This document shows positions 1 through 5,849 of a stretch of DNA of 13,049 bases, one piece after another. This stretch comes from Bacteroidales bacterium. Its GTDB lineage: Bacteria > Bacteroidota > Bacteroidia > Bacteroidales > Paludibacteraceae. The stretch is from contig CAAFYY010000065.1 of the NCBI GenBank assembly GCA_900767385.1, positions 1 to 13,049 on the forward strand, in the 5' to 3' direction. Below the pieces are notes generated by a model. The model saw nothing but the letters and a program-made list of their open reading frames with translations, did not search any database and was not told the origin of the DNA. Each line of letters starts with the position of its first letter. Within the stretch, counting starts at the first letter, position 1. The position numbers and the translations under genes are program-made.

Positions 1-33
1 AGCTCAGGGGGGGGGTAAAAGACATTTTTTTCG

Positions 34-41
34 TATATTTG
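34..41 (+). promoter_or_regulatory. Bacteroidota-type -7 promoter element for the 156-1268 lipoprotein gene
   Basis: The sequence TATATTTG matches the TAnnTTTG consensus exactly. It implies transcription starting near 46-50 and a leader of about 105-110 bases before the ATG at 156. No clear -33 TTTG is visible. That position (about 11-14) falls at the end of a run of nine G residues at 7-15. No other feature is recognised in 42-155. Confidence 0.5.
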
Positions 42-155
42 CAACGGATAAACGCGAGCAGTAGTTGCTTGTAGGTTGCCCTTATTATTGACGATGTGCC
101 TGCTGACACAAAATCAATCATTAAAAATTAATAATTTACTAAAACGCATAAGAAT

Positions 156-1268
156 ATGAAAAATAATCTGTTAATTGTAGTATCAATCGCTATTGCATTG
201 ATTGGCTGTGGTCCAAACAATGGTCCCATAGTTCCGAGTAACCAAGGAAATGACAGCTTACCAATGGACTCCATAGTCATGCCATTTGAAATCTGGTTGG
301 ATACGACGTATGCCAATGTCGTAGCAACCAATCCAGCGACGATTACTTTAGTAGGCACCTACAAATACAATGGCTTCAGTCATTTCTATGACGATTTGCT
401 CACCATCACATTTGTCAGCGGTAATCATTTTGAAGGTAGGACAATCAGTAATGTCTTCTCTGGAGAATATGTCATCTCTGGGAACGATGTGCTCATCACC
501 CATGTGAGGTGCTCGCAGTTTAGAGAAAAGGTTTCTGAGGCCAACACACTTCACTCGTTCGTTGTTGGCGGTTTCACTGCTACAGAAACAGCAGATGGCA
601 TCACCTTGTCAAAAGACGGCAACCACTTGGAGTTCATCAACACAGAGAATGAGGAACAGTATCCAGCAGAATACTCATATTACTCAAACAATAGTTGGAG
701 CGGCGATTATGAGTTTGACTGTTTAACTGTTACCATGCTCCCAAACTACATCGGTGTAAACACTACAAGATCTGGCATCTTGGAGATGCAAAACGTCGGA
801 TTAAATAATTTCTTTGATAAGTATGGCATATCCGTAGACTCTCATGCAGAATGCTTAATCGGATATACCGAGTATAGTATGTGGGTGCTACTCCCTATTC
901 TAGGTTTGAGCGTTATTGAAGACAATTTTGAATTAGCAAGAAACTTTCCCACCAACGATACAATACAATTTGTTGTTGGATGCTTTGCCTATGGAAACAA
1001 ACCGTATCCATTCTCCGATGAAATTGTGTTAATCACTAAGCCTGGAGTAACAGTTGAAGATATTAAGGATTTGTTGACTGTTAATGGAATCCAAGAAAGT
1101 ACTTATAGCCTTCATAGTAGTGACTGGTACGGTGGAGTAGCTTGTAACATAAGATTGAATAACGTGGAAACTGGCACAGAAATTATACCCGTTATCTCCA
1201 TACTCAGTAATTATGACAATGTAAAGGAGGCGTCGTTGAACCATTTTGGTAATACGCAAGTATGGTAA
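156..1268 (+). CDS. Secreted lipoprotein of unknown function, possibly with a META/HslJ-like domain
   Basis: A 370-residue protein with a lipoprotein signal peptide: a hydrophobic stretch at residues 4-16 ending in the lipobox L-I-G-C18, so Cys18 should be lipidated. A Gly/Asn/Pro-rich linker follows. Residues about 65-165 alternate beta-strand-like segments with an 'ITFxxGNxFxG...SGEYxxxGNxxxI...C' pattern, which weakly recalls META/HslJ domains. I infer this from pattern only. The C-terminal half (about 180-370) is not recognised and may be a second beta-rich domain. The gene is visibly more AT-rich than the genes from 2479 onward. It stands alone, with its own promoter at 34-41 and terminator at 1307-1337. 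The ATG at 156 is chosen because it places the signal peptide at the N-terminus. Secretion and lipidation are well supported; function is unknown. Confidence 0.85.
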   Translation: MKNNLLIVVSIAIALIGCGPNNGPIVPSNQGNDSLPMDSIVMPFEIWLDTTYANVVATNPATITLVGTYKYNGFSHFYDDLLTITFVSGNHFEGRTISNVFSGEYVISGNDVLITHVRCSQFREKVSEANTLHSFVVGGFTATETADGITLSKDGNHLEFINTENEEQYPAEYSYYSNNSWSGDYEFDCLTVTMLPNYIGVNTTRSGILEMQNVGLNNFFDKYGISVDSHAECLIGYTEYSMWVLLPILGLSVIEDNFELARNFPTNDTIQFVVGCFAYGNKPYPFSDEIVLITKPGVTVEDIKDLLTVNGIQESTYSLHSSDWYGGVACNIRLNNVETGTEIIPVISILSNYDNVKEASLNHFGNTQVW

Positions 1269-1306
1269 TAGAAAATTGACATTAGCTGATTGTTAGATAA
1301 CATCGA

Positions 1307-1337
1307 GAGTATCACTGATTTAGTGGTACTCTTTTTT
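1307..1337 (+). terminator. Rho-independent terminator after the lipoprotein gene
   Basis: A 10-base-pair stem (1307-1316 with 1322-1331, one G-T pair) with a five-base loop is followed directly by six T residues at 1332-1337. It lies 38 bases after the stop codon of the 156-1268 gene. Confidence 0.85.
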
Positions 1338-1392
1338 GTTTTGTCCGATATTAGGCAGCGTTGAGGCTTGGCGTAACTTTGCCGGACAAAAC
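1338..1392. repeat. 10-base inverted repeat flanking a promoter
   Basis: GTTTTGTCCG at 1338-1347 is the exact reverse complement of CGGACAAAAC at 1383-1392. The 35-base interior holds the -7 element at 1374-1381. The left arm abuts the T-run of the preceding terminator. It could be an operator, a cruciform, or a minimal invertible-promoter layout. The sequence does not decide between these. Confidence 0.5.
1374..1381 (+). promoter_or_regulatory. -7 promoter element for the small gene at 1423
   Basis: TAACTTTG is an exact TAnnTTTG match, 41 bases upstream of the ATG at 1423. A weak -33 candidate (TTAG, 1351-1354) lies about 19 bases upstream. The element sits inside the inverted repeat 1338-1392. 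Confidence 0.6.
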
Positions 1393-1422
1393 ATAACGTA
1401 TAACCATTAAATTTTTACACAC

Positions 1423-1605
1423 ATGAGCGAAAGTAAGACTTATGTTTTCCAGCCAGAGACTGGAAACAACGCATTGGCAACACTGATGCCTTTGCTCCAA
1501 CAGAAAGGCGTGGACCCTTCTGTGCTCGCTATGTTGTCAAACAACCGCAGTCTCGTCGTAGACCCTCTCCAATGCCTCAAGGACAACTACGCCATCCTTC
1601 AGTGA
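1423..1605 (+). CDS. Small hypothetical protein, probably a truncated N-terminal fragment
   Basis: Sixty codons, with a good -7 promoter and an A/T-rich leader (ATG at 1423). Residues 1-43, beginning MSESKTYVFQPETGNN and containing LMPLLQQKGVDPSVLAML, resemble the N-termini of small Bacteroidales proteins of unknown function that I recall continuing into a Gly/Asn-rich or membrane segment. That resemblance is from memory and is not proven. The last 17-20 codons lie antisense to the C-terminal codons of the lipoprotein gene at 1537-1983, overlapping it by 69 bases. They look like read-through into foreign sequence rather than a native C-terminus. The most likely reading is that the original 3' part was deleted, with a junction near 1540-1553. 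It may still be expressed as a 60-residue peptide. Confidence 0.45.
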   Translation: MSESKTYVFQPETGNNALATLMPLLQQKGVDPSVLAMLSNNRSLVVDPLQCLKDNYAILQ

Positions 1606-1983
1606 AGCTTTCACGCGGTTGATGCCACGGAATCCGCCGTCGAAGAATTCGTAGGCGTACCAGCCATCGCCTTCGGCAGTCACGGTGACGACTCCATGCG
1701 GACAGACATCATCCGATTTGCTGTCCTGAGCCATGGTGCGGAAATTCCATACGGCATAACCACCTCCCTCGACATCGTAATAATCGGCAGCCAACTGATC
1801 AAGCAGAGACTGCGAACAGTGCGCTTCCAGAAAATCGTAATCCTCGAAGGCTCCGGAGTTATAGGTCTCAATGATAAATTTCATGATGAGCGCCTCCTCT
1901 TCCGAGTGAGGCTGAGGGTTTCGCTTGCTGCAAGAGATGACAGCAAGCATCAGACTAAGAGCGATAATGAGTTTTGTTTTCAT
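1537..1983 (-). CDS. Small lipoprotein, unknown function, possibly NTF2-like/DUF3828-like
   Basis: A 148-residue protein starting MKTKLIIALSLMLAVISC. The signal peptide ends in a lipobox with Cys18, so it should be an anchored lipoprotein. I chose the ATG at 1981-1983 over an in-frame start at 2028 because it puts the signal peptide at the N-terminus; the extra 15 residues would run into the repeat array. The mature part begins with a helical segment (EEEALIMKFIIETYNSGAF), followed by a tryptophan- and glycine-rich beta portion (VEGGGYAVWNFRT, GDGWYAYEFFDGGF, VKASLKDGVVVLEAL). That helix-then-sheet pattern is like small NTF2-type or DUF3828-type domains; this is a fold guess only. No TAnnTTTG promoter is seen in the 27 bases between it and the repeat array, so transcription may come through the tRNA-repeat region. 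Its 3' end overlaps the convergent gene at 1423. Confidence 0.75.
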   Translation of the reverse strand: MKTKLIIALSLMLAVISCSKRNPQPHSEEEALIMKFIIETYNSGAFEDYDFLEAHCSQSLLDQLAADYYDVEGGGYAVWNFRTMAQDSKSDDVCPHGVVTVTAEGDGWYAYEFFDGGFRGINRVKASLKDGVVVLEALERVYDETAVV

Positions 1984-2010
1984 AAGGGTATGATAGTTTG
2001 TAATTAGAGG

Positions 2011-2330
2011 GAGGGGGATTCTTCGCATCCCCTAAGTCTGCCGACAGCATCCTTGCAATGAAAAACAAACAGCAGATTACAAGCGAGCTTGCGTTGGGGT
2101 TTGTTTCCTCAGCGAGAGGGGGATTCTTCGCATCCCCTAAGTCTGCCGACGGCATCCTTGCAATGAAAAACAAACAGCAGATTACAAGCAAGCTTGCGTT
2201 GGGGTTTGTTTCCTCAGCGAGAGGGGGATTCTTCGCATCCCCAAAGTCTGCCGACGGCATCCTTGCAATGAAAAACAAACAGCAGATTACAAGCAAGCTT
2301 GCATCTGCTGTTTGTTTTCCATTGCGGAGA
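2011..2330 (-). repeat. Tandem array of three ~105-base units downstream of tRNA-Ser, each beginning with tRNA 3'-end sequence
   Basis: Units start at 2011, 2116 and 2221 (spacings exactly 105), and the tRNA T-arm restarts the motif at 2331 (spacing 110). Units 1 and 2 differ at only about two positions. The unit next to the tRNA diverges mainly at its tRNA-proximal end, 2303-2330. On the minus strand each unit carries the 11-13 bases GAATCCCCCTCTC shared with the tRNA T-arm/acceptor (2114-2126 and 2219-2231 versus 2329-2341 in the tRNA). Each also carries a T-arm-like stem-loop (GGGGAT...ATCCCC), the palindrome GCAAGCTTGC, and a T-rich segment. The layout resembles the E. coli tyrT rtT repeats: tandem units after a tRNA gene that each copy the tRNA 3' end. 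Confidence 0.9.
2271..2318 (-). terminator. Terminator hairpin just downstream of tRNA-Ser
   Basis: A perfect 16-base inverted repeat (2303-2318 with 2272-2287) surrounds a 15-base loop that contains the palindrome GCAAGCTTGC. Read on the minus strand the stem ends in five T residues (2275-2271). It starts 7 bases after the tRNA 3' end. In the two distal repeat units the tRNA-proximal arm is altered and only a 7-base match (AACAAAC/GTTTGTT) remains, so those copies are weaker hairpins. Confidence 0.7.
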
Positions 2331-2412
2331 GAGGGGGATTCGAACCCCCGATACGCTTTTGACGTATACACGCTTTCCAGGCGTGCCTCTTCAACCACTC
2401 GAGCACCTCTCC
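2325..2412 (-). tRNA. tRNA-Ser, anticodon GGA
   Basis: The minus strand folds as a class II tRNA. The acceptor GGAGAGG pairs with TCTCTCC (2412-2406 with 2332-2326, one G-U), with discriminator G at 2325. The anticodon stem CACGC/GCGTG holds the loop CTGGAAA, so the anticodon is GGA (2378-2376). There is a long variable arm (TATACG...CGTAT) and a T-arm GGGGG-TTCGAAT-CCCCC. GGA reads UCC and UCU serine codons. The CCA end is not encoded (GCAAT follows). It has its own promoter at 2436-2466 and lies 66 bases after the tatD-family gene on the same strand. Confidence 0.97.
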
Positions 2413-2435
2413 AAAGGTTGAAAAATTTCCGACTG

Positions 2436-2466
2436 CAAAGGTAGAATTTTTTCGGGAATTATACAA
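2436..2466 (-). promoter_or_regulatory. Promoter of tRNA-Ser
   Basis: On the minus strand, TTG (2466-2464), a 20-base spacer, then TACCTTTG (2443-2436) matches the Bacteroidota -33/-7 consensus. The -7 element ends 23 bases before the mature tRNA 5' end at 2412, so the tRNA can be transcribed independently of the tatD operon. Confidence 0.8.
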
Positions 2467-2478
2467 GCACTAAACGCA

Positions 2479-3252
2479 TCAAAAATTAGCCAATGGGAAA
2501 TAATTTCGTGCGGTCTGCGTGGTCACAGCATCCACCTCCTCCAATGTTGTCTCGAATATCTCAGCCAATTTATTTGCTATCAATGGGATATATTGCGGTT
2601 CGTTGCGCTGACCACGATGAGGAGTCGGCGGGAGATAAGGGGCATCTGTCTCCAAGACGATATGCTGCAAGCCTATCGGACGGATGATTTCGTCGAGATG
2701 GCTGTTCTTATAGGTCACTACACCGCCGATACCGAGACAGAATCCAAGTGAGACCGACTTCTTTGCCTCCTCAATGCCGCCACCAAAGCAGTGCATGACG
2801 CCACGGTTGCCACCGACACGTTGCAGCGAGCGGAAGGTCTCGGCATACGCCTTACGGGTGTGAATAAGCACCGGGAGGTCGTACTGTTTTGCCCAATCCA
2901 ACTGAGCCTCAAACACCCTCTGCTGCTGCTCCAGATAGGTTGCGTCCCAATAGAGGTCGATGCCAATCTCGCCGACGGCACAGAAACGGCTGAGGTTTTT
3001 CTCCAACTCGTCCTGAGCCACCTGCAGTTCGCGACTCATCGTCTCAGGAACCACCGATGTCGGATGCAGACCCATCGCCATCGCACAGAACTTAGGATAT
3101 TGAGCCGCCGTGGCATACATCTGCTCCACCGTCGTGCTATCGACGTTGGCAAGTAGAACCTTGGTCACATTGTTTGCCAAGGCGTTTTCAACAACCTGCT
3201 GACGGTCGTCGTCAAAAGCGGGGTCGAAGATATGTGAATGGGTGTCTACCAT
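2479..3252 (-). CDS. TatD family metal-dependent hydrolase (DNase)
   Basis: A 257-residue protein of the usual TatD length and full TIM-barrel motif set. Metal ligands are visible: H5-x-H7 in DTHSHIFDPAF, E95 in VGEIGIDLYW, H131 in VLIHTRKA, H154 in GVMHCFGG, and D203 in LETDAPYLPP. The family hydrolyses DNA as a metal-dependent 3'-5' exonuclease in the cytoplasm; some members act in D-aminoacyl-tRNA or other hydrolysis. It is the last gene of a minus-strand operon, 6 bases after the nucleotidyltransferase stop. A TatD gene next to cell-wall recycling genes is not an obvious functional pairing and may only reflect shared transcription. The start at 3252 gives the canonical M-V-D-T-H-S-H N-terminus. 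Which TatD paralogue this is cannot be told from the sequence alone. Confidence 0.95.
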   Translation of the reverse strand: MVDTHSHIFDPAFDDDRQQVVENALANNVTKVLLANVDSTTVEQMYATAAQYPKFCAMAMGLHPTSVVPETMSRELQVAQDELEKNLSRFCAVGEIGIDLYWDATYLEQQQRVFEAQLDWAKQYDLPVLIHTRKAYAETFRSLQRVGGNRGVMHCFGGGIEEAKKSVSLGFCLGIGGVVTYKNSHLDEIIRPIGLQHIVLETDAPYLPPTPHRGQRNEPQYIPLIANKLAEIFETTLEEVDAVTTQTARNYFPLANF

Positions 3253-3258
3253 AGGATA

Positions 3259-3987
3259 TTATAATGTGTCAACAAAGGCGTCGGCTTGAGCCAACGTATC
3301 GAGTTTCCCGATATCCATCATTTTGAAATTGTCTGGCACATAAGCCATGATCTTCTCCTCGGCAGCCACGGAGAGGTAGAAGTCGATGATAGAGAATTTG
3401 TCGGGCCAGTCTGCCATCAAAGCAAAGACTTTCGGGGAGATCATCTGGATGCCCGAGAAGGCAAGACGACGACACTCCTCCACGCGGAGGTCGGGATAAG
3501 GCGACTTCACCTCGCCCGTCGTCACGTTGGTCCAACCGACCAGCCGACCCTCTTGACTGAAGAGGAGATAACGGGAGGTCTTGCGTTCGCTCACCACCAA
3601 TGTGGCCAAGGCGTCGTCGGTATGAGAGGCTCTCAGTTTCTCCAAAGAGAGGTTGGAGAGGATGTCGACGTTATGAACCAGGAAGGGCTCGTCCACAGGG
3701 AGCAAAGGGGCAGCATGACGCAGTCCACCACCCGTCTCCAGGAGCATGGCCGACTCGTCGGAGAGCTCCACCTCCATACCAAGAGCATGATCGTGAAGAT
3801 AGGTCTTGAGCATATCGGCAAAATGGTGGACATTGACCACGACGCGCTCCACACCATGGGCTTTCAGTTTCTCCAACAGATGGGCAATCAGCGGTTTCTC
3901 TTTGACAGGCACCAACGCCTTAGGCATCGTGTCGGTCAGCGGTTTGAGTCGCGTGCCGAGTCCGGCAGCAAATATCATGGCTTGCAT
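3259..3987 (-). CDS. Sugar-1-phosphate nucleotidyltransferase, MurU-like
   Basis: A 242-residue single-domain NTP transferase. The nucleotide-binding signature IFAAGLGTRLKPLTDTMPKA is at residues 5-24, followed by LVPVKEKPLI. Further landmarks are the substrate-site segment ETGGGLRHAAPLL, the metal-site region LVHNVDILSNLSL (the Asp of NVDI in place of the more common NGD), and the closing MDIGKLDTLAQADAF. The length fits single-domain MurU and mannose-1-phosphate nucleotidyltransferases (about 220-250) without a C-terminal acyltransferase domain. MurU makes UDP-MurNAc from MurNAc-1-phosphate and UTP in the cytoplasm. That substrate is inferred from the gene lying 6 bases downstream of an AmgK-like kinase, the usual partner in the anabolic recycling route. 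A mannose-1-phosphate or other sugar-1-phosphate substrate is the alternative. Confidence 0.88.
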   Translation of the reverse strand: MQAMIFAAGLGTRLKPLTDTMPKALVPVKEKPLIAHLLEKLKAHGVERVVVNVHHFADMLKTYLHDHALGMEVELSDESAMLLETGGGLRHAAPLLPVDEPFLVHNVDILSNLSLEKLRASHTDDALATLVVSERKTSRYLLFSQEGRLVGWTNVTTGEVKSPYPDLRVEECRRLAFSGIQMISPKVFALMADWPDKFSIIDFYLSVAAEEKIMAYVPDNFKMMDIGKLDTLAQADAFVDTL

Positions 3988-3993
3988 ACGAGA

Positions 3994-5400
3994 CTACAGT
4001 TTATATTTTCTTTTCTGCTCACGGTGGTGAACAAGGATTTGTACATCAGGATATTTCTCATGGAGACGATGGGCGAGTTGCTCAGCGCAATAGACGGAGC
4101 GGTGCTGACCGCCCGTGCAGCCGAAGGCGGCCTGGAGATGGGAGAATCCTCGCTCTACGTAACGCTCCACATGACTTGACATCAACGCCACGGCATGACG
4201 GATGAACTCCTCGACTTCATCATATTGTCTCAGGAAATCAACGACAGGCTGATCCATGCCAGTGAGTTGCTTATATTCCTCATAACGACCGGGGTTGTGG
4301 AGTGCGCGGCAGTCGAAGATATAGCCGCCTCCGTTGCCTGAAGCATCGTAGGGGTATCCATTCTTGAAGGAGAAACTGAGGATTTCAACCTCCAACGTTT
4401 TCTTCTCCTCCGCGATAGGGGTCTCGGTGAGCCTGAGCAGCAATTCGTTAAGATACGGATACTCCTCAAATGGTGTCCGCAGCAGTTCGCGGATGCTCTG
4501 CAAGGCATACGGGATGCTCTGTATGAAATGTGGTTTCTTCTCGTGCAGACCACGGAAGCCGTAGGCACCGAGCACCTGCATCAGTCGGAAGAGGACGAAA
4601 TGGCGAAGGGTGGCTCGGAAGGCGGTGCTGTCAAACTGTTGAAACTCAGCCGCTGCAGCGATGTAGTCGTCAATCAGCGCCTCGCGGAGGGGCGTAGGAT
4701 ATTGCGCTTTGGCTTGCCAGAGGAACGAGGCGACGTCGTAGTAGACCGGACCGCGTCGACCACCCTGGAAGTCAATGAAATAAGGCTGACCGTCGGCAAT
4801 CATGACGTTGCGTGCTTGGAAGTCGCGATACATGAAAGTATTGCTCTTATCGGCAAGGAGTTTCTGCGTCAGTCGGCGGAAGTCGTCGTCCAATCGCACC
4901 TCGTTGAACTCCAACCCCGTGAGTTTCAGATAGCAGTATTTGAAGTAGTTGAGGTCGAAGCTGATGCTCCTTTCGTCAAACTCTGGCAGCGGATAGCAGA
5001 CGGAGAAGTCGAATCCTTCGGCTCCAAGATATTGGATGCGTGGCAGTTCCCCGATGGTGCGACTGAGGAGTTGTTGATGTTCTTCGGTGTAGACGCCGGT
5101 CTGGCGAGCATCAGCGAGGAGGTCAAACAACGCCGTTGAGCCAAGATCTTGCTGGAGATAACGTTGTCCGTCGTTGCTCACGGCAAAGAGTTGTGGCACA
5201 TGGAGTAGCTTACTAAAGAAATGGCGGGCAACAGCCAAGAAAGCAGCATTTTCTTCCTCCGACGTGCCGACAACGCCGACAACGGTGGGCGCGCCCGAGA
5301 GACGGAAGTATTGACGATTGCTTCCCGCGGCGGTAAGCGGTTTCACCTCAACGGGCTCCCGACCAAAGGTGCGGGTGTACAAAGCAATGAGTTGTTGCAT
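3994..5400 (-). CDS. AmgK-like sugar kinase (APH fold) fused to a RapZ C-terminal domain
   Basis: A 468-residue two-domain protein. Residues 1 to about 330 are an aminoglycoside-phosphotransferase-type kinase: a nucleotide-loop segment AAGSNRQYFRL near 24-34, a Brenner motif MYRDFQARNVM with D193 and N198 (Tyr191 in place of the usual His), and FIDFQGGRRGP with the metal-binding D210. This is the AmgK pattern, the anomeric MurNAc/GlcNAc kinase. Residues about 336-468 match the RapZ C-terminal domain: FSFKNGYPYD, IFDCRALHNP, LTGMDQPV, then GCTGGQHRSVYCAEQL (427-442) and a basic tail. The N-terminal Walker ATPase of RapZ is absent. In E. coli, RapZ-C binds glucosamine-6-phosphate and the GlmY/GlmZ sRNAs. 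It is the first gene of the operon, and the nucleotidyltransferase follows after 6 bases. I infer a cell-wall recycling kinase with a built-in amino-sugar sensor. Kinase and RapZ-C identities are strong; substrate and ligand are inferred. Confidence 0.92.
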   Translation of the reverse strand: MQQLIALYTRTFGREPVEVKPLTAAGSNRQYFRLSGAPTVVGVVGTSEEENAAFLAVARHFFSKLLHVPQLFAVSNDGQRYLQQDLGSTALFDLLADARQTGVYTEEHQQLLSRTIGELPRIQYLGAEGFDFSVCYPLPEFDERSISFDLNYFKYCYLKLTGLEFNEVRLDDDFRRLTQKLLADKSNTFMYRDFQARNVMIADGQPYFIDFQGGRRGPVYYDVASFLWQAKAQYPTPLREALIDDYIAAAAEFQQFDSTAFRATLRHFVLFRLMQVLGAYGFRGLHEKKPHFIQSIPYALQSIRELLRTPFEEYPYLNELLLRLTETPIAEEKKTLEVEILSFSFKNGYPYDASGNGGGYIFDCRALHNPGRYEEYKQLTGMDQPVVDFLRQYDEVEEFIRHAVALMSSHVERYVERGFSHLQAAFGCTGGQHRSVYCAEQLAHRLHEKYPDVQILVHHREQKRKYKL

Positions 5401-5422
5401 GATAGGATGACGATTTTCAAGA

Positions 5423-5439
5423 TTCGGGAAACGCCCGAA
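5423..5439. other. Small perfect hairpin in the leader of the kinase-RapZ operon
   Basis: TTCGGG (5423-5428) and CCCGAA (5434-5439) form a 6-base-pair stem with a 5-base loop. It lies between the -7 element (5448-5455) and the start codon at 5400, so it would be in the mRNA leader. It could affect translation or be incidental. Confidence 0.4.
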
Positions 5440-5447
5440 ACGCTCTA

Positions 5448-5455
5448 CAAAATTA
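5448..5455 (-). promoter_or_regulatory. -7 promoter element of the kinase-nucleotidyltransferase-TatD operon
   Basis: On the minus strand TAATTTTG (5455-5448) matches TAnnTTTG exactly and lies 47 bases upstream of the ATG at 5400. No -33 TTG is present at the ideal spacing; a TTG at 5470-5468 is closer than usual. Confidence 0.6.
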
Positions 5456-5849
5456 CACCTTTTATTTCAATTCGCCCTTTTCTTGCGAGAGTTTTCATTT
5501 GGTGACAGAGAAAAATAAAATCCGACCGAAGCCGACGCTTTGGTTTTTCCGAAAAACAATTCGTTGGTCGGTGCCGACAAAAGGCGGGAGTCACAACGGA
5601 AAACGGAGTCGTTACTGCCATTTGAAATCCTACTCGGGGAGAAGTTGACCGACAGATGCCAAAATCCACTTCCCAACCACCAAATCTCGCTCGAGAAATC
5701 CTTTTCGCTGCTGCCATGCATACCAGAAAAACGGGAGATTCCGTTTGGTTTTTCCCATTCATATTGCCCTAACGCAGACTCGGTTTTTGTTTTTTGAAAC
5801 AAGGTTTATTTTTTGGGTCAAAAACATCCCTCATTTCTCACAAAAACAG
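5456..5849. other. Long divergent intergenic region with no supported gene
   Basis: About 390 bases between the minus-strand kinase promoter and the plus-strand helicase promoter. I find no ribosomal, tRNA or recognised protein signal. Two overlapping minus-strand reading frames of roughly 105-111 codons (5445-5802) have no recognisable motif. The region has dyad symmetry: CCGACC (5522-5527) pairs with GGTCGG (5566-5571), and between them GTTTTTC-C-GAAAAAC (5543-5557) is a 7-base-arm palindrome. It could hold a regulatory site, a small RNA or a decayed gene. Nothing in the sequence decides this. Confidence 0.4.

Noticed and set aside
2011..2330. CRISPR array
   Set aside because: The units are about 105 bases and directly adjacent, without unique spacers, and no cas genes are present. 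The same holds for the 42-base array at 12871-13049.
2011..2412. Attachment sites (attL/attR) of an integrated element using tRNA-Ser
   Set aside because: Copies of the tRNA 3' end are present, but only ~90 bases of repeat lie between them. No integrase or cargo gene is nearby, and the tRNA is intact with its own promoter and terminator.
1955..2444. Long reading frames on both strands through the tRNA-Ser repeat array, giving 35-residue repeated peptides
   Set aside because: The frames stay open only because the unit is 105 bases, and they run through the tRNA gene itself. There is no promoter or family match. The E. coli tyrT repeats do encode a small protein (tpr), so this is kept only as a remote possibility.
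3286..4179. 297-codon plus-strand reading frame opposite the MurU-like gene
   Set aside because: It is the antisense shadow of two well-supported genes, with His/Arg-rich low-information sequence and no promoter.
3994..5400. Full-length RapZ
   Set aside because: Only the C-terminal domain matches. The RapZ N-terminal Walker ATPase is absent and an APH-type kinase occupies that place.
5445..5802. Two overlapping minus-strand reading frames of 105 and 111 codons in the intergenic region
   Set aside because: They overlap each other and the kinase promoter. They show no recognisable motif, signal peptide or promoter of their own.
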